Source: Zygaena filipendulae (lineage: Eukaryota; Arthropoda; Insecta; Lepidoptera; Zygaenidae). From it: DNA of 64,000 bases. Location: contig OU015673.1 in the NCBI GenBank assembly GCA_907165275.2, positions 7,157,001-7,221,000 on the forward strand, read 5' to 3'. Shown one piece after another: positions 36,801 through 48,800 of this stretch; position 1 is the stretch's first letter; every line of letters starts with the position of its first letter. The position numbers and the translations under genes were made by a program. Below the pieces are notes generated by a model, which saw nothing but the letters and a program-made list of their open reading frames with translations, ran no database searches and was not told the origin of the DNA.

Positions 36801-39800
36801 TTTTCATTACTCATACTCGGAAAGTAGGTCTGAAGTTGCCTGAGAAGCGGGTTGAAAGTAACACTTTTCAGCCCTAGGGAGAATCGCTTTCAACTGACAG
36901 CTGGATACTGCAGAAATTCAAGTTTTTTTTTTTATGTCATAGGGGGCATACTTACTGGCCAGTAGCACACCTAATGGTTGATTTATGTAAAATAAAATTC
37001 ACTATTTTTTTCTTTAGCTAATTCCTATTTTTATCTTGACTTTCCTTGCATTCGTAATGAAAAGCACAGTGTTATCCTCGGTCTATTGGCGCCCTCGCTA
37101 CGCTCGGGCGCCAAACCCCGTCTCGGGGCTAAATAAGTCACTTTCACTTCTTTCACTTTAAGTTACTTTCACCCCTAGGATAACAATGTACTATTTATAA
37201 TTTTGTGTACATACTGCTACATTCTGTTCTCATATGTAAGGGTAACTATCATTGGCAAATACTGTAATCTAGGAACCTAATATTAATATAATATATATAT
37301 AATAATATGTACTTGTAGCTGTTGTTGTCCTTATAAATAAAAGATAGTAAAAGAATAAAAATAAGAAAATGGTCTCAATCGGCAGGACGAGTTCGCTCTG
37401 AACACGCACAAGATACTGTCGCTGTGCCACGAGAGCCAGTCGGGCGCGCTGGTGTTCCTCGTCTGCCGCATCGTCGGCAAGCTGGAGCCCGCCGTGGCCG
37501 TCAGGTGCGTCCGCCACTAGCCGCTCGCCGCGGTTTTACCCGCATTTAAATTTTACGCTGTTGAAAAAGTACCCGAGCTAATGCGAGCGGAGCCGCGGGC
37601 AAAAATTAGTCTTATATAATAAAACTGTTGACTTGACTGTAGAGTATATTTGAAAAAATAACGAAAAGGACAAGAACAATATTATTCAATTATAATAGGG
37701 ATGTTGACTACTTTTGAAAATCAAAATTTTAATTAGTCCGTCAGTTAGAAAATAAAAAAAACAATAGACACGTATTTTTTTCTTTTTTAAATAAATTAAA
37801 ATATACAGAGATAAAGCGCATTAAAATTTAGGATGAGGAGGTCGTGACGTCACTAACCACAAAACCGCCATACAAACTGTCAGAATAGTGACGTCACGCG
37901 AAATTTCAACTCAATATATTGCCGTTATTTTTTGATTACGTAAAAAAAGAAAAATACGTGTCCGATATTTTTTAATAATCTACAAGACGGACTAAAAAAT
38001 AAAAATTAGTCAACATGCCCATTGTACTAGCTGTCTCCCCCGGTTTATCCGCGGTAATTTCAGAGTTCCCGCGGGATTCCCAGGATAAAATATAGATATA
38101 AACCTTCCTCATGAATAACTCTTATCTATTGTGAAAACCGCATCAAAATCCGTTGGAGGAAACCGAAGAAATCTGCTCGAAATGTCATATACTATATCTT
38201 CTTGAGCACATAAAAAACCGTCACTGTGAAAATTATTGTCCAGTACAGCACCTTATAACACGAAAAAAAAAATCATTTTTAACCAAGAAAAAATATACGT
38301 TTTTTTTTTACTATCGATAATAATTTTTTATATGGTTTTCGTAGGTTCGCAAATTTGGCCATAGAGAGATGCAGGATGTTGAAGGAAATGCCCATAGACC
38401 AGATACACGTGCAGCTCTCCAAGGAGGACGTCCAGGTCGCGCTGGAGCTGTTGCAAAGGGATAAGGTTCATATTCGGTAAGCATTATTTATGTGTTTTTT
38501 TTTTATCTACACTAGTAAAATGATAAAGACGTAAAATTTATGAGTTTGTGTGTTTGGAGGAAGTAATCTCTGGAACTACTACACCGATTTAAAAAATTCT
38601 TTCACTTATAGAAAGCTAAAGAATTCCTAAATGACATAGAACTTCTTATTCTGGTATTCCCGCGGGAACTCCCGGAAACCGCGGGGAACAGCTAGTCAGT
38701 TTATTATTTTTATGGAAATTGAAAAAGACGAGCCGCGTACAATCCCCACTATTATAAATGCGAAAGCGATACTCTAGGGCACTTTTTATCCCAGAATTCC
38801 CGCGGGAATTCTGAGCGGGATCGGCTAGTAGTGAATAAGGGCCCAGGTAACTGTACCTCCTTGTGACGTCACGCGATATTTCGACTCAACGTGTCTCCGT
38901 TATTTTTTGCTTACGTAAAAAAAGAAAAAATACGTGTCCGATATTTAAAACAAAAATTTCAATAGTCAAACATTGTGTTTTGTCGCATATTTCAAAATTA
39001 ACGCCTCCTCTCTCTCTCTCTCTGCGTGTGTCTCTCCCTCTCTCGGCGGGGCGGGGCGGGGCGGGGCGGCGCGCGCGCAGGCACGCGCCGCTGGTGCTGG
39101 CGCTGAACGCGCTGGCGGCGAGCGCGTTCGACCTGTCGCCGCTGGACCTGTCGCTGGGGCGCGGCATCAACCCGCGGCACGTCGTCACCACGCGCGTCGA
39201 CGGCGCCTGGCTGCTGAGCCAGGTCAAGAGCAGGTAATCAGGTATACAAATGGCCATGGTGACAGGGTGTAAAAGTTTAAATAAGTAGACCAATGGCCAT
39301 GGTGACAGGGTGTAAAAGTTTAAATAGGTAGACAAATGGCCATGGTGACAGGGTGTAAAAGTTTAAATAGGTAGACCAATGGCCATGGTGACAGGGTGTA
39401 AAAGTTTAAATAGGTAGACAAATGGCCATGGTGACAGGGTGTAAAAGTTTAAATAGGTAGACAAATGGCCATGGTGACAGGGTGTAAAAGTTTAAATAGG
39501 TAGACAAATGGCCATGGTGACAGGGTGTAAAAGTTTCAATAGGTAGACAAATGGCCATGGTGACAGGGTGTAAAAGTTTAAATAGGTAGACCAATGGCCA
39601 TGGTGACAGGGTGTAAAAGTTTAAATAGGTAGACAAATGGCCATGGTGATAGGGTATAAAAGTTTAAATAGGTAGACCAATGGCCATGGTGACAGGGTGT
39701 AAAAGTTTAAATAGGTAGACAAATGGCCATGGTGACAGGGTGTAAAAGTTTAAATAGGTAGACAAATGGCCATGGTGACAGGGTGTAAAAGTTTAAATAG

Positions 39801-42800
39801 GTAGACCAATGGCCATGGTGACAGGGTGTAAAAGTTTAAATAGGTAGACAAATGGCCATGGTGATAGGGTATAAAAGTTTAAATAGGTAGACCAATGGCC
39901 ATGGTGACAGGGTGTAAAAGTTTAAATAGGTAGACAAATGGCCATGATGAGAGGGTATAAAAGTTTGAATATGTGGACAAATGGCCATGGTGACAGGGTG
40001 TAAAAGTTAAATAGGTAGACAAATGGCCATGATGACAGGGTAGAAAAATTGAAATTCTATTTAGTCAATCCGCCTGCGTCAATCGGATCGACAAGCAGAA
40101 GCGTTGGAGCTTTGTGTTTTCCCCTCTGTCCCATGCAAACGTCATCCTGCAGTACTTTTCGTGTCGTTCCAGATGCTGCAAAACCGACTGCACAATGCCA
40201 AAAGTGCCCAAATACAACGAGCTCGCTCTCATACTTTCGAAGCTGCCGAACGACGACCTGTCAACTGTCATGACGTGCCCCGAGTTTGACAGGAAACTGT
40301 TGAGCGCCTGCTTCAGGGTCGCGTGCGACGACTACACCAGAGAGTTCCTGAACGTGGTGTCAGTGTACGAAACGAAAGAGATGGAGAGAGAAAGACTCAA
40401 GGAGCAGATGGAGGCGAGCAAGAGAGAGGAGACGCTGTCGCCCGTGGACAGTAACAAGCTGAACGTGGTGAATACGTTGCACGTGTTCAAAAAGTCGGAC
40501 CGAGTCGATTCCAAGAGTCAGTTCTTCATACCCGTGACGGATGACGCTTTGAAAGAATTCGGCAATTTACAATTAGCCGACGAGGAAGCCGAAATCGTCC
40601 CGCCGGAATTCTCGGATCTGTACCGCAACTCTATCGAGGTGTTGGACAAATCGCTAGGGGATATCATACGGCTGTTCCCGAAGCAAAACCGGCCGCTCAG
40701 CCAATCGGAGAACTTCAACCTTAACGTGGAGCAAACGATAGACAGGTACACTCGCAGGTGCCACCAGGTGTTTCAAGACAAACTGTTCCATCACGAATTC
40801 GTGACTGTGCACACGATCCTCACCGGTTTCTTGGAGTCCATGCGGCGGATAATAAGCCTCATCGACGGCACCGATTGCGATCTCCTGGACAAATGCATAG
40901 AGACAATAATACCCGGTACTCTAGCTAAGAACATAGCGATATTCTCCGTCATATCGCTCCAGTATCTGTCGTTTATAATCAAAAACAAGAAGTTGGTCGA
41001 GAGTCCAGTCCAAGCGGACGTGTCGTTTCGCGTGACGACCCCCGTCACGGACGTGGTGGTCGACCACGTGGTGCTGGGCACGCTGGCCAACGTCGCCGAC
41101 GCGTTGGCTCTCGACGAGATATGGTCGGAGTTGAACGTCGACTCGAACGTCAACAGAACGCAGTCGGCGATCAGCTGTTTGTACGCGATCGTCAAGTATT
41201 TGGTTAAGGTGAGGCTTTTTTCCATTTAAAAATCTTTGAAAGTCGATATTTACGTCTTCTGTTTAGCTGAGTTTCTTGTCAATTCTTCTCAGTAGAGGAC
41301 GTATTCCGAACTGATAGTAATTTAATTTCTATGAACCTGCTGACGATTGCAGCAACCAATCCAAAGTAATAAATAAATTTTGATTGATTGAAAGATTTTT
41401 TGAATGCTGCCAAATATAGATGGGCAATTAACCTGGTTTCAACCCGGTACCTGGGTTTAAAGGCCCTAGGCAATTATCGGATTTAAACCCAAGCACCGGG
41501 TTACACTTACTTTAGGTGTAGGTAAAGGACAAATGATACTATAATTTATTTTCCTCTGCCTCTAATTGGCAGAGAACACACTAAGCAATAACTCCGCCTC
41601 TTGTAATTGTACAAGAGGCGGAGTTATTGCTTAGTGTGTTAAAACAATAAAGTTTTTAAAATAAAATAATTACTTTGACTCAAAAAGAAATGCGAAAGAT
41701 AAGCCATTTACTTGACAACAGAGACGCATTACAATTACAGTTTTAAACTTATCTACATTAAAACACAATTTAACAGAAATATTTCAATAGAAAACCGTAA
41801 TAAACCCCTTATTTCCAGGACACGAAGCCGCTAATACTCAAGAAGTACATGCAAACAGAAGACCCGGACCCCAAGCCGGACATCATAATAGTTGGCAACA
41901 AGCTGGTGACCCTCATAGAGTACTGGGAGACCAACTTCTACGCGAACGGAAGGAGCGACTTCCTGGGGAAGCGCTATTGGAAACCCATCGAGCGTCTCAT
42001 TGTTAGTTTGTCGAGGTGAGATTCTCCAAATTGGATTTTCTTATTTACCATTGTTAATATACTAGCTGTTTCTTGCGGTTTCACCCGCGGTAATTTCGGA
42101 GTTCCTGCGGGAATTTTCGGGATAAAAGTACTCTATATGCTTTGACGCTTTCACATTGAGCAGTTACTGAACCAGTCATCATACAACTTTGTATACAATA
42201 TGTAAGTTAGAATAGAATAGAATAGAATAGAAATATATTTATTTACCTACACACCACGACATAAAACAACAAAATATATAACAATAATAAAAAAAAATAA
42301 ATAATAAAATATTAAACAAACAAAAAAAAACCTTTTAAACGATAAAAAAAAAGAATTCTATAAAATTTTAATGAATACAAAATACATAAAAGTCGTGGCC
42401 TGCGTAAAATGGACCCACTCAGCATAGATGCTGTGACTCGGGGTGCGAGCCACAGCGCTGGTCTTCCGTGGGCCCAGTTGGTCAAGGTCACGGACACCAC
42501 GCCAACTCCGAAAACATGTTGTCAGGGGTACGGAAAAGGATATAGGGTACTTTTATCCCGGAATTCTCGCGGGGTCTCCGACATTAACGCTGGTGAACAG
42601 CTAGTAAACAGTAAATGAAAGAAAGAAAGAAAGAAAAGGCATTTATTTAGGAATAGAGACACAACAAATGAATATGACTACGCAGAATGGATGTGCAGCC
42701 ATGATCGCTGGAATAAGAAACTTCAAATTTCTAAAAGCGGATGGCGCTACTTTAACCCTTGTATCCTTACCCCCTAACCGTTGGTTCTTGGTTTCACCCC

Positions 42801-45800
42801 TGTGCCCTTAGAGGATAACCTTACCCCCTAACCATTCATCCCGTTGCAGACTGGACATGCTCAGCAACACAGCACTAGTGCCCCCCCTCGCGTGGGGGGC
42901 GGCGGGCGCGGGCGCGGGCCCCCCCAGGGTGGAGCTGCCGCTGCAGGCGCTGCAGGACATGGACGTACTCGAATCTTTCCTGTTCAGGTATACCACGCAT
43001 TTTAGTAAACGCTAGCCGTTGCCTGTGGTTTCACCCGCTGAGTTTCGAAATTCCTGCAGGAAGGGACCTAAGTTACTCCTTATACCATCAGCTATCTGTC
43101 AGTGAAAGTTTCGTTAAAATCGACCCAATCGTTTCATAGTAATCTACGATAATTTTTTTTTTCAAATTCTATTAAATTTCAATAGAATAAAACAGCGATC
43201 GTATTGGGCATTAGGGCAGTAGTTCACTTTGCCTACCTGCTACTAAAGAGGTTCCGTGTTCGATTCTTGGTTTCAACAACAAGCTTTTAGCTTAGTGGGG
43301 GATTAAGTAGATCCGTAAAGTGTGAAGTATAATGAAATTTTGCATAAACGTTGTCATGGGTACAGAAAAGGACATAGGATAGATTTTATCTCGGAATCTC
43401 TGCGGGATCTCCGAAATTGACGAGCTAGTATTAATTTTTTTTTTAATTTCAATACGATAAAACTCCCATCTCACTCCAGGGTGAATCTGATCGGGTGGTC
43501 GTCCAAGAAGCAGTTCGAGGAGATCTGGGTGGCGTTGCTGGGCGCGCTGCAGGGCAACGGCACGCACTGGGCGGTGCGCGGCATCGCGCAGCTGCTGGGC
43601 GGCACGGCGCCGCGCGTGCGCGCCGGGGGCGCCGTGCACGTGCCGCGCACCGCCCACCACCTGACCAACGGGTGAGGGGTGCGCTTTTAATCTGCATCGG
43701 TGAAAAAAGAAAGAAAGTAGAGAGAAGGATGAAAAAAAAGAGGGATGAAAAAGAAGACAGAAGGATGGAGAAGAAGGAATAAGAATGAAAAAGAAGAAAT
43801 AAGGATGAAAGAAAAAACGGGGTTTATTGGTAAAAGGGGAATGTCCTCAATTCGATTCGACGCTATCGTCATTATTATCTTTTCGTTCACATCGGGTCAA
43901 GTTTGGTGTTCCCTCGGGAACTCTTAGTAGTGTGGATGACAAAGTATCCCATACCACTCGAAGATGGAGATACTGCAGCTACCTATCACTGAAAGGATTT
44001 TAAAAATCGATTAATTAGTCCTAGAGTTTATCCCTTACATCCGTCTTGGTAGAAGAGGATTGTCTTGCTATTATTTTGTAGTGTCCCCCCTCCGTTTTCT
44101 TTCTTTTACTTCTTCCTTTAATTTTGATATTCCATCAGGATGAAAAGTATCCATGTTACTTATTGGATGCTTTCTATCACTGATTTTTTTTATCCGTTCA
44201 TTACAAACTACCGCTTTTTATTAATTTTGTCAGAATTTAATATTGGACGGAAAATGTTTTTGTGCTTGACGAATAGCGTGTTTGTGTGGGACACTGGTTT
44301 TCATACTAAGTGAGTCTGCTCCGTGGTTCTCAGGATGCAGCGCCTCCGGAACATTTTGGTGGGAACCTCCTCGTACAAACTGCTCGAGGACGTGAACTTG
44401 GAGCGCATTCCGCTGATGAACGACGACTTCGACGGCTACCACTACGCGCAGTTCGACACGGAGTATCTGAAACTGGCTTCCGGTGAGTTTTGGACCTTAT
44501 TTCTTAGTAGGTAAGACAGGTTTTCGTTTAGTTCTTATGGGTCATTGGCTCTTTTATCTTTAAAATATGGAGCAATTAGATACGGTGTATCTGAAAATGA
44601 CTTCCGGGGAGTTACAGACTCTATTTCTTAGCGGGTTAGATAGATTTTCGTTTAGTACTTATGATTCATTGGCTGACCTATTTTATCTTTAAAATATAGT
44701 GCAGTTAGATTTGGGGTATTTAAAACTAGCTTCCGATGAGATTTGAGCCTTATTTCTTACTGGGTACGACAGGTTTTCGTTTAGTTTTTATGCTTAACTA
44801 GCTGTTTTCCATGGTTTCCGCGGGAATTCCCGGATAAAAAGCGCCATGTTTCCTTTCCTGTAGTACCCCTGACAACGTGTATGCAACATTTCATGAGGAT
44901 GTAGCGGGAGCGGGATGATAATATGGCTCGACCGTCACCAAAGGGGAAGCTTCCTCTGTAAGCTGTAGTCTGTAGATCGTCGGAGGTTGTATAATATATG
45001 CAGCGCAGTGTGAAAACTTCGTTAGCGCGATTCAGGATCTCCATCTAGCTAGTATTCGTCGCTTTTAGTTCGTGTCTTGTGGCGTAGAGGTCGCCACAAT
45101 GATATGAATGCAAAGTGAGAATTATGCGGGTTGTTTTCTATCTCTCGCAGACATAATCGACGACGCGACGTATAAAGTGCGAAAGGAGGTGAAACGGATG
45201 CGCAGAAACAAGGAGATAGACGTGAACAGCTGTCTGCAGCTGCTGATGGATGTGACGTCACAGATGTTGGAGCCGAAGGTTGGTGCTGTACAATAGGAGT
45301 TTTTTTTTTATTTCATAAAAACTTACAGTAGTAAATTGTATGGAAAAAACAAATTTATCTAATAACAGACAAACCAGCAGTCCGTTTAAAAACTTGAAGT
45401 TTTAGCCCAGTTGACAATCTATAATTTCCAACGCATAGAAAACTAAGGTACTTATCGTCATATTATCACGTGGCCGTGGTCACGAAAAATTTGCTAATGT
45501 AATTTTAACGAAACGACATTTTTTTTTGGTTTTGTTCTTTCATTTATTTATTTATTTGGGAAACAAACGGTACAACATAAGTTTATTAATAGTATACCAT
45601 AATATAAAAAGTTTCGTACACCTCAAAGTTTCCACGCATAGGAAAGTGGGAAGTTTAAGTAAGCTATGAGTATGTAAAATAATCTGAAAAAAGAATAACG
45701 ATAATAATAGATTATAATTTATGCAAGTTCCTCGTTGTGATTTTATTGTCGTCGAAAAGAGTTATCATTATGGGCCAACTTTGAATTATTTGACTGACGT

Positions 45801-48800
45801 TGACTTTGACATTGTTTTTCACGTTTACATTAACGTTGACGTCGACTTTGACGTTGACGTTAACTTTGACGTTGACGTAAACTTTGACGTTGACGTATAA
45901 TTGCGCAGGCGCCGACGGGCGTGGCGGCGCGCGTGGCGCTGCTGTCGGGCGTGACGCGCGCCAGCGACGTGTTCACGGAGACCGGGCAGTGGTGCTGGGC
46001 GGCGCACACGCTGGTGGGCGCGGCGGGCGCGCCGCTCGCGCAGTACAGCAGCGCCGGGCGCGCGCTGCTCGCCGCGCTGGCCACGTGCCTCGCCGTGCTG
46101 CACGGCTTCGAGGGGCTGCACGTGCGTACCCTGCGCCGACACGTGCGCGTGCGGCTACATCACACGCCGCCTGTGGCTACACTGCACTGACACGTGCGGC
46201 TACACTACACGAACACGTACGGCTACATTACACGGACACGTACGACTACACTAGACAGACACGTGCGACTACACTACACGGACACGTGCGACTACACTGC
46301 ATGGACATGTAGCGGGAGCAGGATGAACGATATGGCTCAACCGCCACCAAAGGGGAAGCTTCCCGCCGGGTGTGGCGGTATGCCCGAGGAACAGCGAGTC
46401 CGACTGTAGATCGTCGGAGGTCGTATATATGCAGCTCAATTTGAAAACTTCGTTAGTGCGATTGACGTAGTTAGTATGCACCCCACCTGTGGCCACACTG
46501 CACAGACACGTGCTACACTGCGCGAACACGTGCGGCTACACTATACGGACACGTACGCTACATTACACGGATACGTGCGGCTACACTGCACGGACACGTG
46601 CGACTACACTACACGGACATGTGCAGCTACTCTGCACGGACACGTGCGACTACACTGCACGCCATCTTTGGCTAAACTACTCGCCACCTGTGGCCACACT
46701 ATACGTCATCTGTGACTACAATGCACGGCCACGTGCGGGTACCTGTGGCCACACTGCACGAACACGTGCTACTACATTGCACAGACACATTCACTCACCA
46801 CCATCGGCAGGAGCTGTCGTCGGTGCAGCAGCGGCTGCTGAAGTCGCTGTCGTCGAGCCACGCGCCGCTACGGCAGGCGGCGCTGCAGGGCTGCCTGCTG
46901 CAGCTGGCGGGGCGCCGGCCGCGCGCCGCGCCCTGCCGCGAGCTGGTGGCGCAGCTGGCGCTCGCGGTGCGCACGTACCTCGCCGGGGGCTCCAGGTGAG
47001 GCTGGTCATCATCACAGTCGCTGGCGTCGAGCCACGCGCCGCTGCGGCAGGCGGCGCTGCAGGGCTGCCTGCTGCAGCTGGCGGGGCGCCGGCCGCGCGC
47101 CGCGCCCTGCCGCGAGCTGGTGGCGCAGCTGGCGCTCGCGGTGCGCACGTACCTCGCCGGCGGCTCCAGGTGAGGCTGGTCATCATCACAGTCGCTGGCG
47201 TCGAGCCACGCGCCGCTGCGGCAGGCGGCGCTGCAGGGCTGCCTGCTGCAGCTGGCGGGGCGCCGGCCGCGCGCCGCGCCCTGCCGCGAGCTGGTGGCGC
47301 AGCTGGCGCTCGCGGTGCGCACGTACCTCGCCGGCGGCTCCAGGTGAGGCTGGTCATCATCACGTCAGCTGGAAGACGTCCACTGCTGGACACTAACCTT
47401 CTACGGTTCCGGCAACCTTTACCAAGTCGTCGCTCGGTCGACCTTGTAGCAAACTGTAACTTACATAAAAGCTGCTAGTTTGTAACGATGTGTATTACCC
47501 TGCCCGCCTCGAACCCTGCCGCGAGCTGTAGGGGGAGCACGAATTTTTTTGCTCTCGTCTAGTCGATATCGAGCATTTTTTTTGGATGGAAAATGAATAG
47601 CGCCATCTATCCAGTGTCGTTCATTTTCCATACAAAAAAACGCTTTGACATTAAGACGATATCGACCCCTACTGGTCGGGCAGCTGGTGCTCGCGGTTAG
47701 GACGTATCTGGCGGGGGGCTCCAGGTGAGAACGGTACTAGGGATTACGATCCAGCGGCACTCTCAATAGGGTACTTGCATGAAATTTATTATAAGAAATT
47801 GTGTCAATATTTCAAAAATAGAGCCTTAGAAAAGCGTTATCGTGAAAGATTTACTAAAAAATTTTCAATAGTTTCCAAAATATTCAACTTTTAATTTTGT
47901 GAAACGGAACGTTGCAACGAAACACCAATCACAGCCACGCTTAACACATGACGTCACTTTTATTTTTTTAGTAAACATTTACCTCTTTCAGAGAAGGCAA
48001 AAGAAACTAAGTGCATACAGTCAACGCATATTTTCCATTTTCGGAAGTTTTTTACTTTAAAATGCATCGGTAAGGTGCATTTAGATTCTTTACTGGAACT
48101 TTTGGAAGGAACTCGACACAGTGCAACCTTAATTTCGCTTTTGGATATTGAAGTTATCTGTCTGTCAGTGTCACATGACGCTGTCAATACGACAGTGACA
48201 TTTCTATCACAGATTAATAAGGCGTAATTTTGAACTAGTGACGTCATTCCGCGTTTCGGCGGTAAAGTTTAAAGTAGGAACTTTGAAACGCTCTATTTAA
48301 TTAATTTATGCATATATTTTTTTTCTTCTTCTTGCTTTGTTTATGTAGGCCATAGATCTTTAAAATAGACTGAAAAAAAAAATTCATGCAAGTACCCTAT
48401 TCGGCTGGATTTATGCTGGATTAAAGTTAATCCAGCTGGATCCGGCATTAAACGCGATTAAAAAAAAACTACGAAAACTATGTGCAATAAAGTACTTATA
48501 TTTGTTTGTTCGTTTGATTTTAAAGAGTATTATTATCATCACACATAATCATTAACCCTTACTGACTTGGGATGGCGTAGTGGGCAGATTCGCTGACCAC
48601 TAAACCTACATTGTTATCCTACTAATATTTATAAACGCGAAAGTTTGTATGTATGGATGGATGGATGTTTGTTACTCTTTCACGCAAAAACTACTTGATG
48701 GATTTAAATGAAACTTTACAATAATATAGCTTATACATCAGATGAACACATAGGGTATTTTCTATTCTGGAATTCCCGCGGGAACTCTGAAATTAACGCG

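Larger units (their letters stand above)
35011..37385. other. HTT intron 29, repeat-filled
   Basis: A 2.4-kb intron. It holds a palindromic MITE (35540-35650), a retroelement fragment (35655-35860), a Helitron-like core at 36192-36270 (GCTTTTTCCCGCGGTTTCGC) and element H at 36800-37195. No gene is supported in it. Confidence 0.55.

Noticed and set aside
39241..40047. CRISPR-like array
   Set aside because: Units are contiguous 43-bp repeats with no unique spacers, in an intron of an animal gene.
47018..47343. Copies 2 and 3 of exon 40 as additional coding exons
   Set aside because: Each is 152 nt from its possible acceptor; adding one or both leaves exon 41 out of frame, and read-through meets TGA. 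I treat them as intronic duplicates or poison exons.
46489..47478. A 329-codon plus-strand frame and 175-200-codon minus-strand frames over 46790-47400
   Set aside because: They arise because the 174-bp triplication is a multiple of three and GC-rich, so wrong frames stay open. The HTT frame of exon 40 is fixed by homology and phase.
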